Assembly (NCBI GenBank): GCA_018672475.1
Contig: JABHFS010000128.1
Location: 1 to 50,137, forward strand
Source of the DNA: Gemmatimonadota bacterium
GTDB lineage: Bacteria > Latescibacterota > UBA2968 > UBA8231
Length of the DNA stretch: 50,137 nt
Direction: 5' to 3'
Shown in pieces: positions 16,750 to 24,980 of the stretch. Every line of letters begins with the position of its first letter. The first letter of the stretch is position 1. The notes under the pieces were generated by a model that saw only the letters and a list, made by a program, of their open reading frames with translations, ran no database searches and was not told the origin of the DNA. A program made the position numbers and the translations under genes.

Positions 16750-18807
16750 CTACTCTGCGCCGGCGGCGTTAAAGGTCTCCTGGCGACTACCGCAGCCGTA
16801 CATCTTGCTGCCAAAGTAGGGATTTTGCGTTCTTTCTCCCTGCTGTAGCCAAGCCGCACCCTCGTTGTCAAAGGGCATCGGACAATAGAAAACATGCACC
16901 TCGCCTGTACTGACGCCGAAACCCCGCGCCACTTCGGTCAACGCCGTCGAAAGCGAGGCGAAGGCCTGGCGCGCTGCGGCGATATCACCAGCCGAGCGCA
17001 TCGCTTCGGCACCTTGGCGCAACTCGCGATCCGCCGCCATCCACGCCCTATGCGTCGAACCCTCCAGTGCATCCATCGTCACGCCGTCGAGCGCCTCTAC
17101 CAATGCTCCAGCACCGCTATGCGCCCCGTGCATATGATCCTTGCTCAATGCCTGCTGCACCGCAAAGTAGGCCGCAAAAAGTGGCTGCAGATCGCGCACA
17201 AAGACTGCGGGCACGACCATACCAACTTTCTCAGCCATTTCTCCATGTGTTGCGGGCTCAGCCATATCCGCTTTCTCGACCATCGCGTCGTCCATATCCC
17301 CATGCGCATGCCCCTCGTGTTCGCTTACAGCCGGCGCGGGCGACACGAGCGTACTGCCACCGTGATTGTGCCCCGGCACCGATCCGCCGCCTTGCGGATT
17401 CATCATACTCGGTTTGGCGCGGATCTGCAGAGCGCTGTCAATTTTAAAGGCGCCATTGACCACAACCTGCTCGCCCTCGTGCAGTCCTGCGCGGACCAGA
17501 TAATAATCCCCGGCGCGCGGGCCGAGCACGATCTCGCGCCCTTCGTAGAGCCCCTCGCCGAGCGCGATATAAACCACCGCGCGTTTGCCTGTTAGCAATG
17601 GCGCTGAAGCTGGTATGACCAGCGGCGTCTCCGCCCCGGCCTCGTCTAGGGACAGATAACCCAACTCTTCGGCGCGCACCAAATCCATGCCGCAGACATC
17701 GCAGACCCCAGGCCCGTCGCGCACGATCTCGGGGTGCATCGGGCTGATCCACTTGCCGGCCAGATCCGGGTCCATCACCCGCCCATCGGCCGCGACCTGG
17801 GCCCGCACCGTAGCCCGCGCCAACATGCCCGGTTTCAACCGATGGTCTTCGTTGGGCACGCTTACCCTCACCCGCACCGTGCGCGTCCGCTCGTCGAGTA
17901 GCGGATCAATAAAAGAAATCCGCCCCGCGAATGTCTCGCCCGGATAAGCCTCAGTCGTAAACTGCACCTCCTGCCCGAAGTGAATCCACGCCAGATCCGA
18001 TTCGTAGGCGGCCATTTCCAGCCACAGCCGCGATAGATCGGCGATGGTATAGATCGGCGAGCCGGTTTGCACATAGGCACCCTGACTCAGATGTTTCTCC
18101 ACCACCACTCCACCGGTCTGCGCGAAGATCGTCAAATGATCGGACGCCTTGCGCTCGCGCTCGATGCGCTCGACCTGTTCCTTCTTCAGCCCTAGTAGCC
18201 GCAATTTATCGCGCGAAGCCTCCACCGTCGCCCGCGCGATTTGCGCAATCGATCCCACTCCGCTATCGCCCAAGCGCTCCTGTGCGCGCAGAGCCTGAAT
18301 CAATTCTTCCTGTGCCGTCAGCAATTCGGGGCTATAGAGATAGGCCACATGATCGCCCGGAGCGACTTGGACGCCGGTATAGTCGACATAGAGTCGGTCG
18401 ATGCGCCCCGCAACCCAGGCGGTGATATAGCTGACCTGGGTCTCGTCCACTGCGATCTTGCCGACCATCCGCGTCTCAACTGGTGCGAAGCGTCGCTCGA
18501 CCGGCGCGGTCTGGATGCTGGCCAACTGCTGAGCGGAGGGCGAGAGCCGCAACTGCCGCGGACCCAACTCTTCGGCCGCACCAGATGTCGGCACCGGAAT
18601 CAGATCCATCGCGCAGATCGGGCACTGGCCCGGTTCGGGCATGCGAATCTGCGGATGCATCGAACAGGTCCACACTTCGGCCTGTTCTTCTGCCAATTGC
18701 TGCACATGCTCTTCCCGCTCGTCCGACCCGCCCAACTGCATACCAGCTATCAGGCCGACGACCAGCGCCACAACACCTATAACCGATTTCTGTGTTATAG
18801 CTTTCAT
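16750..18807 (-). CDS. cusB: CusB-type periplasmic adaptor with two metal-binding modules and a C-terminal DUF3347-like domain
   Basis: 685-residue membrane-fusion protein linking CusA to CusC. An N-terminal anchor (about 8-28) is followed by a heavy-metal-binding module (CSMHPQI...CPICAMDLIP, about 48-73). Next come the barrel-sandwich/lipoyl and hairpin regions and a beta-barrel. A second module (ISPMHPEI...CDVCGMDLV) is inserted within the C-terminal adaptor part. A His/Met-rich linker follows, then a DUF3347-like domain ending near VFYCPMPFDNEGAAW. The architecture suggests metal capture at several points along the adaptor. The start overlaps the cusC stop by 4 bases, so the two are translationally coupled. 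Confidence 0.93.
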   Translation of the reverse strand: MKAITQKSVIGVVALVVGLIAGMQLGGSDEREEHVQQLAEEQAEVWTCSMHPQIRMPEPGQCPICAMDLIPVPTSGAAEELGPRQLRLSPSAQQLASIQTAPVERRFAPVETRMVGKIAVDETQVSYITAWVAGRIDRLYVDYTGVQVAPGDHVAYLYSPELLTAQEELIQALRAQERLGDSGVGSIAQIARATVEASRDKLRLLGLKKEQVERIERERKASDHLTIFAQTGGVVVEKHLSQGAYVQTGSPIYTIADLSRLWLEMAAYESDLAWIHFGQEVQFTTEAYPGETFAGRISFIDPLLDERTRTVRVRVSVPNEDHRLKPGMLARATVRAQVAADGRVMDPDLAGKWISPMHPEIVRDGPGVCDVCGMDLVRAEELGYLSLDEAGAETPLVIPASAPLLTGKRAVVYIALGEGLYEGREIVLGPRAGDYYLVRAGLHEGEQVVVNGAFKIDSALQIRAKPSMMNPQGGGSVPGHNHGGSTLVSPAPAVSEHEGHAHGDMDDAMVEKADMAEPATHGEMAEKVGMVVPAVFVRDLQPLFAAYFAVQQALSKDHMHGAHSGAGALVEALDGVTMDALEGSTHRAWMAADRELRQGAEAMRSAGDIAAARQAFASLSTALTEVARGFGVSTGEVHVFYCPMPFDNEGAAWLQQGERTQNPYFGSKMYGCGSRQETFNAAGAE

Positions 18808-20150
18808 CGTTTATCCTCCTCGGTGATCAAAGATGCACCGGCCAATTTCTCGATCTCGGCCAGATACAGAGCCTGGTCGGTGCGCGCGCGTTCGTAGGCC
18901 AGTTGGAATTCGAGCAGCGCGCGATGGGCGTCGATAACCGAGAGGAAGTCGCTGCGTCCGGCGGCAAAGGCCTGCTGCGCCACATTGAGCGCCTGCTCTG
19001 CTTTGGGCAATAGACTGTCGCGGTATAGTGCGGCCCGGCCCTCGGCATCTCGTCTTTTGTAAAGCACGAGTTCCAATTCGGCGGTGAGCCGGGCGACCTC
19101 GTCCTGATGCGAGTACAAAGCGGCCCGGTGATTCGCTGCGGCTGCGCGTTCTTGCGCCCGATAGCTCTCGCGCTGAATCGGCAGATTGATCGACGCCATC
19201 GCCACCAGCGGATCCTTGCCATTGTCGACAGGGGACGCGCCCAACCGCGCCTCGCCGGTGCGGATATAATCAACGGCGAGCGTCAAGTCGGGATAGCGGC
19301 GCTTGCCCGCCAGTTCAGCCTCCAGCGCCGCCGCCTCTGACTGGGCCAAGCTCAGCTGCAGCCTCGGGTTGGTCGTCTGTAGGCGCGCGACGAGCTCTTC
19401 TTGCGCAAAGGGGAAAGCCGCTAACGGCAGCGAATCGGGCACGGTCACCGCCGCCAAAATCGAACGGCCAAGCGCGGCATTCAACCGGGCTGTCGCGGGC
19501 CGTCGCATTTCGCGCAGACCGCGCAAACGGTCTTCCAACCGGCCCAACTCGACCTGCGCCTTGAGCACGGCCTCGTGCGCGCCGATGCCCCCCCGGTAAC
19601 GGGCGCGCGCCACTTCCTCCAGATAGGCCAATAGCCACAAATTGCCCTCGGTGACAAAGAACGCCCGTTCCAGGTAGTAATAGTCGTAATAGGCCGCCAC
19701 CACCCGGAAGACCAGATCTCGACGCGCCATCTCGTAGCGCTGGCGTTCGACCTCGGCCCCCTGCAGCGCGATACGCCCCTTAAGATCGAGCGTGCCCTTC
19801 CAGGGAAAGGTCTGCGCCGCCCCGAAGCGCATTTCCTGCGGTCCGACCCGGGTCTCGACATGGCGCACGAAATAACCATAGGTCAAACGCGGATCGGCCA
19901 ACGCGCGCGCCGGCGCCACCCGTTCCAGCGCCGATTTCCAACGCATAAAAGCCCGTTTGAGCCCCGGGTTATGCCATTGCGCATAACGCGTATAGTCTGT
20001 GAGCCCGGCGTCGGCTCCAAGCGTGGTGGGTTCACTCTCTTGCAGCTGTTGCTCTTGCCGCTGCCAGACCTGTAGGGCAGGCTGCTCAGGTGCCGTTGCA
20101 CATCCCACAAATAACCCGGACAGCAACGCGATTTTTTCTCTTAGACGCAT
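18804..20150 (-). CDS. cusC: CusC-type outer-membrane efflux lipoprotein (TolC family)
   Basis: 448-residue outer-membrane factor. The N-terminal signal ends in a lipobox (LFVGC, Cys17), so it is lipid-anchored like CusC. Long amphipathic helices and two outer-membrane-efflux repeats fill the rest. ATG 20150 is chosen because GAGGAG lies 9 bases upstream and the signal peptide begins there; the frame stays open further upstream. It forms the outer channel for the CusA-CusB complex and overlaps cusB. A possible attenuator lies between it and the small Cys-rich gene. Confidence 0.93.
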   Translation of the reverse strand: MRLREKIALLSGLFVGCATAPEQPALQVWQRQEQQLQESEPTTLGADAGLTDYTRYAQWHNPGLKRAFMRWKSALERVAPARALADPRLTYGYFVRHVETRVGPQEMRFGAAQTFPWKGTLDLKGRIALQGAEVERQRYEMARRDLVFRVVAAYYDYYYLERAFFVTEGNLWLLAYLEEVARARYRGGIGAHEAVLKAQVELGRLEDRLRGLREMRRPATARLNAALGRSILAAVTVPDSLPLAAFPFAQEELVARLQTTNPRLQLSLAQSEAAALEAELAGKRRYPDLTLAVDYIRTGEARLGASPVDNGKDPLVAMASINLPIQRESYRAQERAAAANHRAALYSHQDEVARLTAELELVLYKRRDAEGRAALYRDSLLPKAEQALNVAQQAFAAGRSDFLSVIDAHRALLEFQLAYERARTDQALYLAEIEKLAGASLITEEDKR

Positions 20151-20250
20151 CGATACATACTCCTCGCCATGCAAAGACCTGTAGCCCAAGTAGAACGCTG
20201 CACATCGCGCCTACATGGACGACTGGCCGTTGCGGATACTGATAACTGAT

Positions 20251-20296
20251 AAAAAAATAGAGGGTAGCGTCCGCCGATAGTGCACAGCGGTCGCTA
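20251..20296 (-). terminator. possible attenuator within the cus operon
   Basis: On the minus strand TAGCG-A-CCGC pairs with GCGG-A-CGCTA (20296-20287 with 20274-20265; one A-A mismatch, 12-base loop). A run of seven T lies about 7 bases further (20257-20251). It sits between the first small gene and cusC, so it could let the small protein be made in excess of the pump. The T-run is more distant than in a classic terminator. Confidence 0.45.
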
Positions 20297-20325
20297 AGAC
20301 CTAAAAGATCAGAATGAGGCGAGGA

Positions 20326-20694
20326 TTAGATCAGGAAGCAGCAGTGGAACTGGAAGAGTCGGGGATGCGACTTGCGTGCGTGGGCCTGTCGCGACAAGGG
20401 TGCGACAAGCGCTAGCGATGAAGCAGTGGACACACTTTGCTCGACTTGCACCATTGGGGCAGCACTGCGTTCGGCGACGAGGGCAAATGATATATTCGCC
20501 GTCTCGACACTCTCGTGCAGACAGCAACATCCCGCTTGCAGATTCGCGTCGCCGCAATCGCCAGGCTCAGCCTCGACATCGCAAGCCATCGGCGCGGCCA
20601 TCGCCACGCACGGGGCATAAAGCGATTGCAAGCCGCTGAAAGACAGCGCCAGCAGCAAGGCCAGTGGAATATTTAATATGCGCAAGTTTTGCAT
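20326..20694 (-). CDS. small exported Cys-rich protein at the head of the cus operon, unknown function
   Basis: 122 residues with a signal-peptide-like N-terminus (about 1-34, ending near AMAAP). It has nine Cys, including CCC at 56-58 followed by LHES, CDVEAEPGDC, and a C-terminal FHCCFLI. I do not recognise a family by name. It starts 38 bases downstream of the CsoR-type promoter and is followed by cusC, so it is the first copper-induced gene. The clustered Cys and His suggest Cu(I) binding in the periplasm (inference). No ribosome site of special note was seen. Confidence 0.6.
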   Translation of the reverse strand: MQNLRILNIPLALLLALSFSGLQSLYAPCVAMAAPMACDVEAEPGDCGDANLQAGCCCLHESVETANISFALVAERSAAPMVQVEQSVSTASSLALVAPLSRQAHARKSHPRLFQFHCCFLI

Positions 20695-20731
20695 AGTCGA
20701 ACCATAGATAACAAGTAAAGCACTTGTTTAG

Positions 20732-20761
20732 AACATACCCCTACCCGGTATGGTATGTCAA
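20732..20761 (-). promoter_or_regulatory. cus operon promoter with CsoR-type operator
   Basis: On the minus strand TTGACA (20761-20756), an 18-bp spacer and TATGTT (20737-20732). The spacer holds ATACCCCTACCCGGTAT (20735-20751). That is 17 bp long like the core upstream of csoR and shares its ATACCCC left arm and GGTAT right end. The -35 overlaps the stop codon of the PAP2 gene. A separate 7-bp dyad (AACAAGT / ACTTGTT, 20710-20728) lies in the leader and may bind something else. Confidence 0.75.
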
Positions 20762-21462
20762 TAGCGCCAACTCGCCTGCAACACCCACAAGCCCTTGGTA
20801 TAAACCGGTTTAAAGGCCATATCCGCACTACCGCCGCGATCCACAGCCAACCCGGCTACTACGCCCAATACTGACCCGGCGACCACATCGGAAAAGAAGT
20901 GGTGCCGATCGTGGATCCGCGCGACGGGCACAAAACCAGCTAACGCGAAAAGCGGCACACCGACTCGACGGCCATAGCGCCGGCTCAGTACGGTACTAAT
21001 GGCAAAAGCGTTGGCCGAATGCCCGGAGGGAAACGAAAAATTATTGCTGCCGTCGGGCCGTTGGCGACCGGCGGCGATCTTCAGCGGTGTGACCATCGCG
21101 CCGGCCAGGATCAGCGCGCGCAACACCTCGCCGCTCGCCGCGCGAATTTCACCGCGATGCGCCGCCCGGGCCGCGAACCACAAACCCGCCGTCGACCCGA
21201 CGCTGTATTTGCTGCCGAAATAGAAATTGCCGAAGTCGAGCAGCGGCGCCGCCAACTCGCTGTCGATATGACCGCTGAACTCGTCGTCCAAACCATGCGC
21301 CAACCCCGCCGCGCCAAAGGCCAAAGCGATGCCCCCGAGGCTCTGAGGCTTGAGCAACGCTCTAACATCGCGTTCGAGCGCAGTAGACTCCGCCCCGACC
21401 AAGGCCGGCAACAGCAACAACCATGCGACGCGTACTACCACGACGCTCCCGATTTTTTCCAA
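20758..21462 (-). CDS. PAP2-family phosphatase
   Basis: 234-residue membrane or periplasmic acid phosphatase of the PAP2/haloperoxidase fold. A signal peptide or first membrane segment covers about 5-24. The three catalytic motifs are complete: K128-x6-RP136 (KIAAGRQRP), PSGH at 145-148, and R182-x5-H188-x3-D192. Such enzymes remove phosphate from lipid phosphates or undecaprenyl diphosphate. The substrate here cannot be told. It lies upstream of the copper operon, and its stop overlaps that operon's -35 box; a functional link to copper is not implied. Confidence 0.88.
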   Translation of the reverse strand: MEKIGSVVVVRVAWLLLLPALVGAESTALERDVRALLKPQSLGGIALAFGAAGLAHGLDDEFSGHIDSELAAPLLDFGNFYFGSKYSVGSTAGLWFAARAAHRGEIRAASGEVLRALILAGAMVTPLKIAAGRQRPDGSNNFSFPSGHSANAFAISTVLSRRYGRRVGVPLFALAGFVPVARIHDRHHFFSDVVAGSVLGVVAGLAVDRGGSADMAFKPVYTKGLWVLQASWRY

Positions 21463-21531
21463 GGGAGTCTAAACGACCTAAGGCCAATCATTTTTCCCAT
21501 TCTCTCTTTCATAGAGGGTGCAACCACCGGA

Positions 21532-21661
21532 GGTAGGGCAGGGGTGTTACCGTAGCGGATTGTTTCCCCGATTTTACAGGATAGTAAAATCGGGGAAACC
21601 CCCTCGGAGTGGCCCAGGGATGGGCCACGAGAATGAGCTACGGTAACATTCCTGCCCTACC
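21532..21661. repeat. 130-bp palindromic element folding as a three-way junction
   Basis: Outer 25-base arms (21532-21556 and 21637-21661) pair completely, with two G-U pairs on the plus-sense strand. Inside are a perfect 16-bp hairpin with a 6-base loop (21562-21577 / 21584-21599) and a perfect 8-bp hairpin with a GGGA loop (21609-21616 / 21621-21628). It sits between the end of the kinase gene and the start of the PAP2 gene. The element resembles a short palindromic mobile or extragenic repeat. I see no second copy in this window. Confidence 0.8.
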
Positions 21662-21677
21662 GTAAGACTAGCTACCT

Positions 21678-22394
21678 CTACTTCGCTACCGTCTTCCGCA
21701 CCCCCTTCTCATACACCACCTCATACTCCCCCTGCGGCACATCCATCGCCCGCATCGCCAGTTCCCCCATTGTCACCAAAGGCTCCGACAACAACAGCAA
21801 TTCATCAAACGACTGCTCGGACGTCTTGCCAGTAGTGTCCAATACCACCGTGCGCCGCTGATGCGTAAATAGCGATTTCTCGATTTCCTCATCGAAGCGC
21901 TTCTTCACCTCGGCGATATCCTGTTCGCGCACGATCGGATATTCGTGCGGGTCGTCTTTCATCCGCTTGGCGATCTCCTCGTCGGAAGCCGTCACATGGA
22001 ACATCACCACATCGGGCAAATGCGCTTCGAGCACCAACGACTCGTAGAGTCGCTGGAAGCCGTAGTGGTAATTGGGGTAGTAGGGGTTGTCCGGATCCTC
22101 ACCGTACACGTCGCTGTAGATCGCTTCCTCCAGATGCCAACCGACAATCAGCGGACAGGCGTATTTCTTGATGATGTCCACATGGTAGTGGATCTGCATC
22201 CGCTGCGCTCGCTCTTTCATGTCGTTCGGCAGATCCACCATGATCTTGCGCGACTCCGGGCTGAGCGTCGAATCGGGGATGGTGAAATGGTCGTCGCCGT
22301 GGATCGGGACTTTGTATTGCCGGTAGTATTCGCCGAGCATCGTCGCCAACGTGCTCTTGCCCGCATATTCTATACCTACGAAAATACTGCGCAT
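21678..22394 (-). CDS. P-loop kinase-like protein of unknown substrate
   Basis: 238 residues. The N-terminal Walker A is GIEYAGKST (residues 7-15). HGDDHF follows at the position of a substrate-binding acidic loop, and a LID-like stretch with RMKDD and REQD appears later. The layout resembles nucleoside/nucleotide or shikimate-type kinases, but no specific family could be assigned. ATG 22394 is taken as start because GGAG lies 7 bases upstream; an in-frame GTG two codons earlier overlaps that ribosome site. Divergent from ferrochelatase, with about 110 bases between. Confidence 0.7.
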   Translation of the reverse strand: MRSIFVGIEYAGKSTLATMLGEYYRQYKVPIHGDDHFTIPDSTLSPESRKIMVDLPNDMKERAQRMQIHYHVDIIKKYACPLIVGWHLEEAIYSDVYGEDPDNPYYPNYHYGFQRLYESLVLEAHLPDVVMFHVTASDEEIAKRMKDDPHEYPIVREQDIAEVKKRFDEEIEKSLFTHQRRTVVLDTTGKTSEQSFDELLLLSEPLVTMGELAMRAMDVPQGEYEVVYEKGVRKTVAK

Positions 22395-22506
22395 ATCCAC
22401 TCTCCTTTATTGCCAATGGGGTTTGCAGAACGGCATTCCCTGATATATTCTGTCGAGTTGATTGCATAAGGTAATCACCCCAACACCCTCCATCAAACAT
22501 CGGCCC

Positions 22507-23523
22507 ATGCCCAATAATCCACGAAAAATCGGCGTCCTCGTCGCGCAACTCGGCACCCCCAAAGCCCCCACCGCCAAAGCCGTGCGGCCCTATCTGCGCC
22601 AATTCCTTTCCGACCCACGCGTAATCGACCTGCACCCGCTCAAATGGTATCCTATTTTATACCTGTTCGTACTCACCCTCCGCCCGGCGCGTTCGGCTGC
22701 TCTCTACGCCAATATCTGGACCGACGAAGGCTCACCGCTGATGGTCCATTCCAAAGCGCAGACGAAGGGTCTGCAAGAGCGTCTCGGCGACGACTACCGG
22801 GTCATCCTCGGCATGCGCTACGGCGAACCCAGTATCGAACAGGCCATTAAAACGCTCGAAGCGGAGGGCATCGACCGCATCCTGGTCTTCTCGATGTATC
22901 CGCAATTTTCCAGCACTACCACCGGTTCGATCTACGACGCGGTCAACCGCGCGGCCAATGGCCGGCGCTGCCCCTGGTTTTTCGACCGCAAACGCCAGAT
23001 GCCCACGCTGCGTTTTGTCCCGCCGTACTACGACCATCCAGCCTATATCGACGCGCTCAAACAAACAATCACCGACGAGACCGAGCGCCTCGACTGGAAG
23101 CCCGACCGCCACCTGATCACCTTCCACGGCATCCCAAAACGCTATATCGACGAAGGCGACCCCTATCGCCGTCAGTGCGAAGAAACCGCACAACTGCTCG
23201 CGGCGGCGCTGGAATTAAGCGAGGACGACTGGACCGGCGGCTTCCAATCGCGCTTCGGCAAAGAGCCCTGGCTCGAACCCTATACCGAAGAGATCCTCTC
23301 GGGCTTGGGAGACCAAGGCGTGCGCCGTTTGCTGGCCGCCTGCCCCGGCTTCACCGCCGACTGTTTGGAAACGCTCGACGAGATTGGTCGAGAAGGGGAC
23401 GAATTGTTCCGCGCAGGTGGCGGCGAAGCACTGCACCTGGCGCCCTGCCTCAACGACCACCCGGCCTGGCTCGACGCTATGGCGAGCATCGCGCGCCAAG
23501 AGCTTTCGGGCTGGTCGGCTTGA
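22507..23523 (+). CDS. hemH: ferrochelatase (HemH)
   Basis: 338-residue enzyme inserting iron into protoporphyrin (or coproporphyrin) as the last steps of heme synthesis. Recognisable motifs: LVAQLGTPKAP at the N-terminus, MYPQFSSTTTGS, the metal-binding His207 in TFHGIPKRY, and CPGFTADCLETLDEI with the catalytic Glu. ATG 22507 is the start of the conserved N-terminus; a possible earlier ATG at 22462 would add an unrelated 15-residue extension. The enzyme would supply heme for the many cytochromes in the window, but it is not in an operon with them. Confidence 0.95.
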   Translation: MPNNPRKIGVLVAQLGTPKAPTAKAVRPYLRQFLSDPRVIDLHPLKWYPILYLFVLTLRPARSAALYANIWTDEGSPLMVHSKAQTKGLQERLGDDYRVILGMRYGEPSIEQAIKTLEAEGIDRILVFSMYPQFSSTTTGSIYDAVNRAANGRRCPWFFDRKRQMPTLRFVPPYYDHPAYIDALKQTITDETERLDWKPDRHLITFHGIPKRYIDEGDPYRRQCEETAQLLAAALELSEDDWTGGFQSRFGKEPWLEPYTEEILSGLGDQGVRRLLAACPGFTADCLETLDEIGREGDELFRAGGGEALHLAPCLNDHPAWLDAMASIARQELSGWSA

Positions 23524-23608
23524 CAAATCCACCTCACAGTGCGCATACTTTCCCCCCGGCATTGCGATAAGTACAAGCCTTAAAACTCACTCCATCCCCT
23601 GCTCTATT

Positions 23609-24721
23609 ATGGATAAACTACCCGATGTACTCGCCCGCAAACTGACCCGCCTCGGCAGCAAGCTAATCGACCAACAACGCGGTCGGCTGCTCGTGCAACC
23701 GACCGAAGATGCCGACGGTTTCTGGTTCGGCGGCGGCAATTGCGTGCGTGACCCGCGCGACGGCAGCCTGCTGCTGATCGGCCGCTACCGCGACGCCGGC
23801 GACAGCCGCACCGGCGTTTCCGCCGGGACCCGAGGCCGCGAGCTGGCCCTGTTCCGCTCGACCGATGACGGCCGCAGTTTCAACAAAATCCGCTCCTGGG
23901 ACAAATCCGACCTCTACTGCGGCTCGACCGTGCTGAGCATCGAAGGCAGCGCACTCAAAGTGAACAAGCGCCGCATCGAAATCATGGTATCCACCGAAAA
24001 GTTCCGCCCCTACCCGCGCCAGTTCACCGGCTTCCAAAAACCCGGTACCGGCCTGTGGAGTATCGACACCTTCGGCGCAGCCAACCCCGACCGACTCAAT
24101 CCGCAAGAGTCGATCGCCCCACTGCTAGCCAGCAATGACCCGGCCTACCTGCACCTCAAAGACCCCAATCTTTCGCCAGGACTGCACCGCGGGCAAAGCC
24201 TGCTGCTCTATTGTGCTCACCCCTATAGCTGGTCCTCGAGCACTTCGGGTAGCGCCACCCTCTCAGCGCAGTCCTGCATCAGCGATGGCCACGATATTTT
24301 CCCGCGCGGCTCGACCTGGGACGTAGCCGCCTGCCGCATCACCTGCCGCCTGCCTGTACCCAAAGCCGGCGCCTTCGCCAAGCTGCCTTCGCTATCGCTC
24401 TATTTCTACGACGGCGCCGAATGCCTGCGCCAGCTCGACGCGCACAAAAAGGCGGTCGACCGGCCACGTGGATACTCCTGCGAGGAATTGGGCGGACTGG
24501 CCTACGGCTTCGACCGTGAATTTCCCGCCCTGCATCGCCTCAGCCGTCTCGAACCGCTCTTCGTCTCCCCTGAGGGCAGCGGCTCCTCGCGCTACGTCTC
24601 CGTGCTGAGCGAAGCAGACGGCAGTCTCTTCGCCACCTGGCAGCGCTCGACCCCGAGCCGCTCGCAACCGCTCTTCGGCCATCGGCTCACCACCGCTCGG
24701 GTTGCCTCACTGTTGACCTGA
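23609..24721 (+). CDS. sialidase/BNR-like propeller protein, function unknown
   Basis: 370 residues without a clear signal peptide. One good Asp-box (STDDGRSF, 84-91) and the pattern of short beta-rich blocks suggest a sialidase-type or glycosidase-type beta-propeller. ATG 23609 is the likely start; the frame is open upstream into hemH but that part is a shadow. No good ribosome site precedes it. Glycosidase activity on some polysaccharide is possible; catalytic residues could not be assigned. Confidence 0.65.
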   Translation: MDKLPDVLARKLTRLGSKLIDQQRGRLLVQPTEDADGFWFGGGNCVRDPRDGSLLLIGRYRDAGDSRTGVSAGTRGRELALFRSTDDGRSFNKIRSWDKSDLYCGSTVLSIEGSALKVNKRRIEIMVSTEKFRPYPRQFTGFQKPGTGLWSIDTFGAANPDRLNPQESIAPLLASNDPAYLHLKDPNLSPGLHRGQSLLLYCAHPYSWSSSTSGSATLSAQSCISDGHDIFPRGSTWDVAACRITCRLPVPKAGAFAKLPSLSLYFYDGAECLRQLDAHKKAVDRPRGYSCEELGGLAYGFDREFPALHRLSRLEPLFVSPEGSGSSRYVSVLSEADGSLFATWQRSTPSRSQPLFGHRLTTARVASLLT

Positions 24722-24955
24722 GTTCACACCGCACCGGCAAGATATCGCCCTCGTCCTGCTCGATTTGTCGATGCCCGAGATGTCGGGCGAGGAGGTGCTC
24801 GCTAGACTCCGCACCAGCAATCCACAGGTCAACGTATTGACTCTTTCGGGCTACTCCATTACCCATGAGCGTTTCGCCGGCAAGGCCGAAGTGCTACACA
24901 AACCACTAAGCATTAAAATCCTCGCCAATAAAATCCGCGACAGTACTAGAGCGCG
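24717..24955 (+). pseudogene. response-regulator receiver domain remnant
   Basis: The frame reads DIALVLLDLSMPEMSGEEVL, then a TLSGYS switch region and VLHKPLS. This is the central and C-terminal part of a receiver domain, with phospho-Asp, conserved Ser and Lys in place. The first half (beta1 and the acidic pair) is missing and the frame has a stop at 24714. No suitable start precedes the homologous part. It begins right at the end of the propeller gene and runs into the convergent esterase gene. Most likely the decayed C-terminus of a hybrid kinase or regulator. Confidence 0.6.
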
Positions 24956-24980
24956 ATGCATACTTCCCTTCGCCGCGGCT

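Noticed and set aside
23384..23608. Upstream extension of the propeller gene inside hemH
   Set aside because: Runs over ferrochelatase in another frame and looks non-coding; ATG 23609 fits better.
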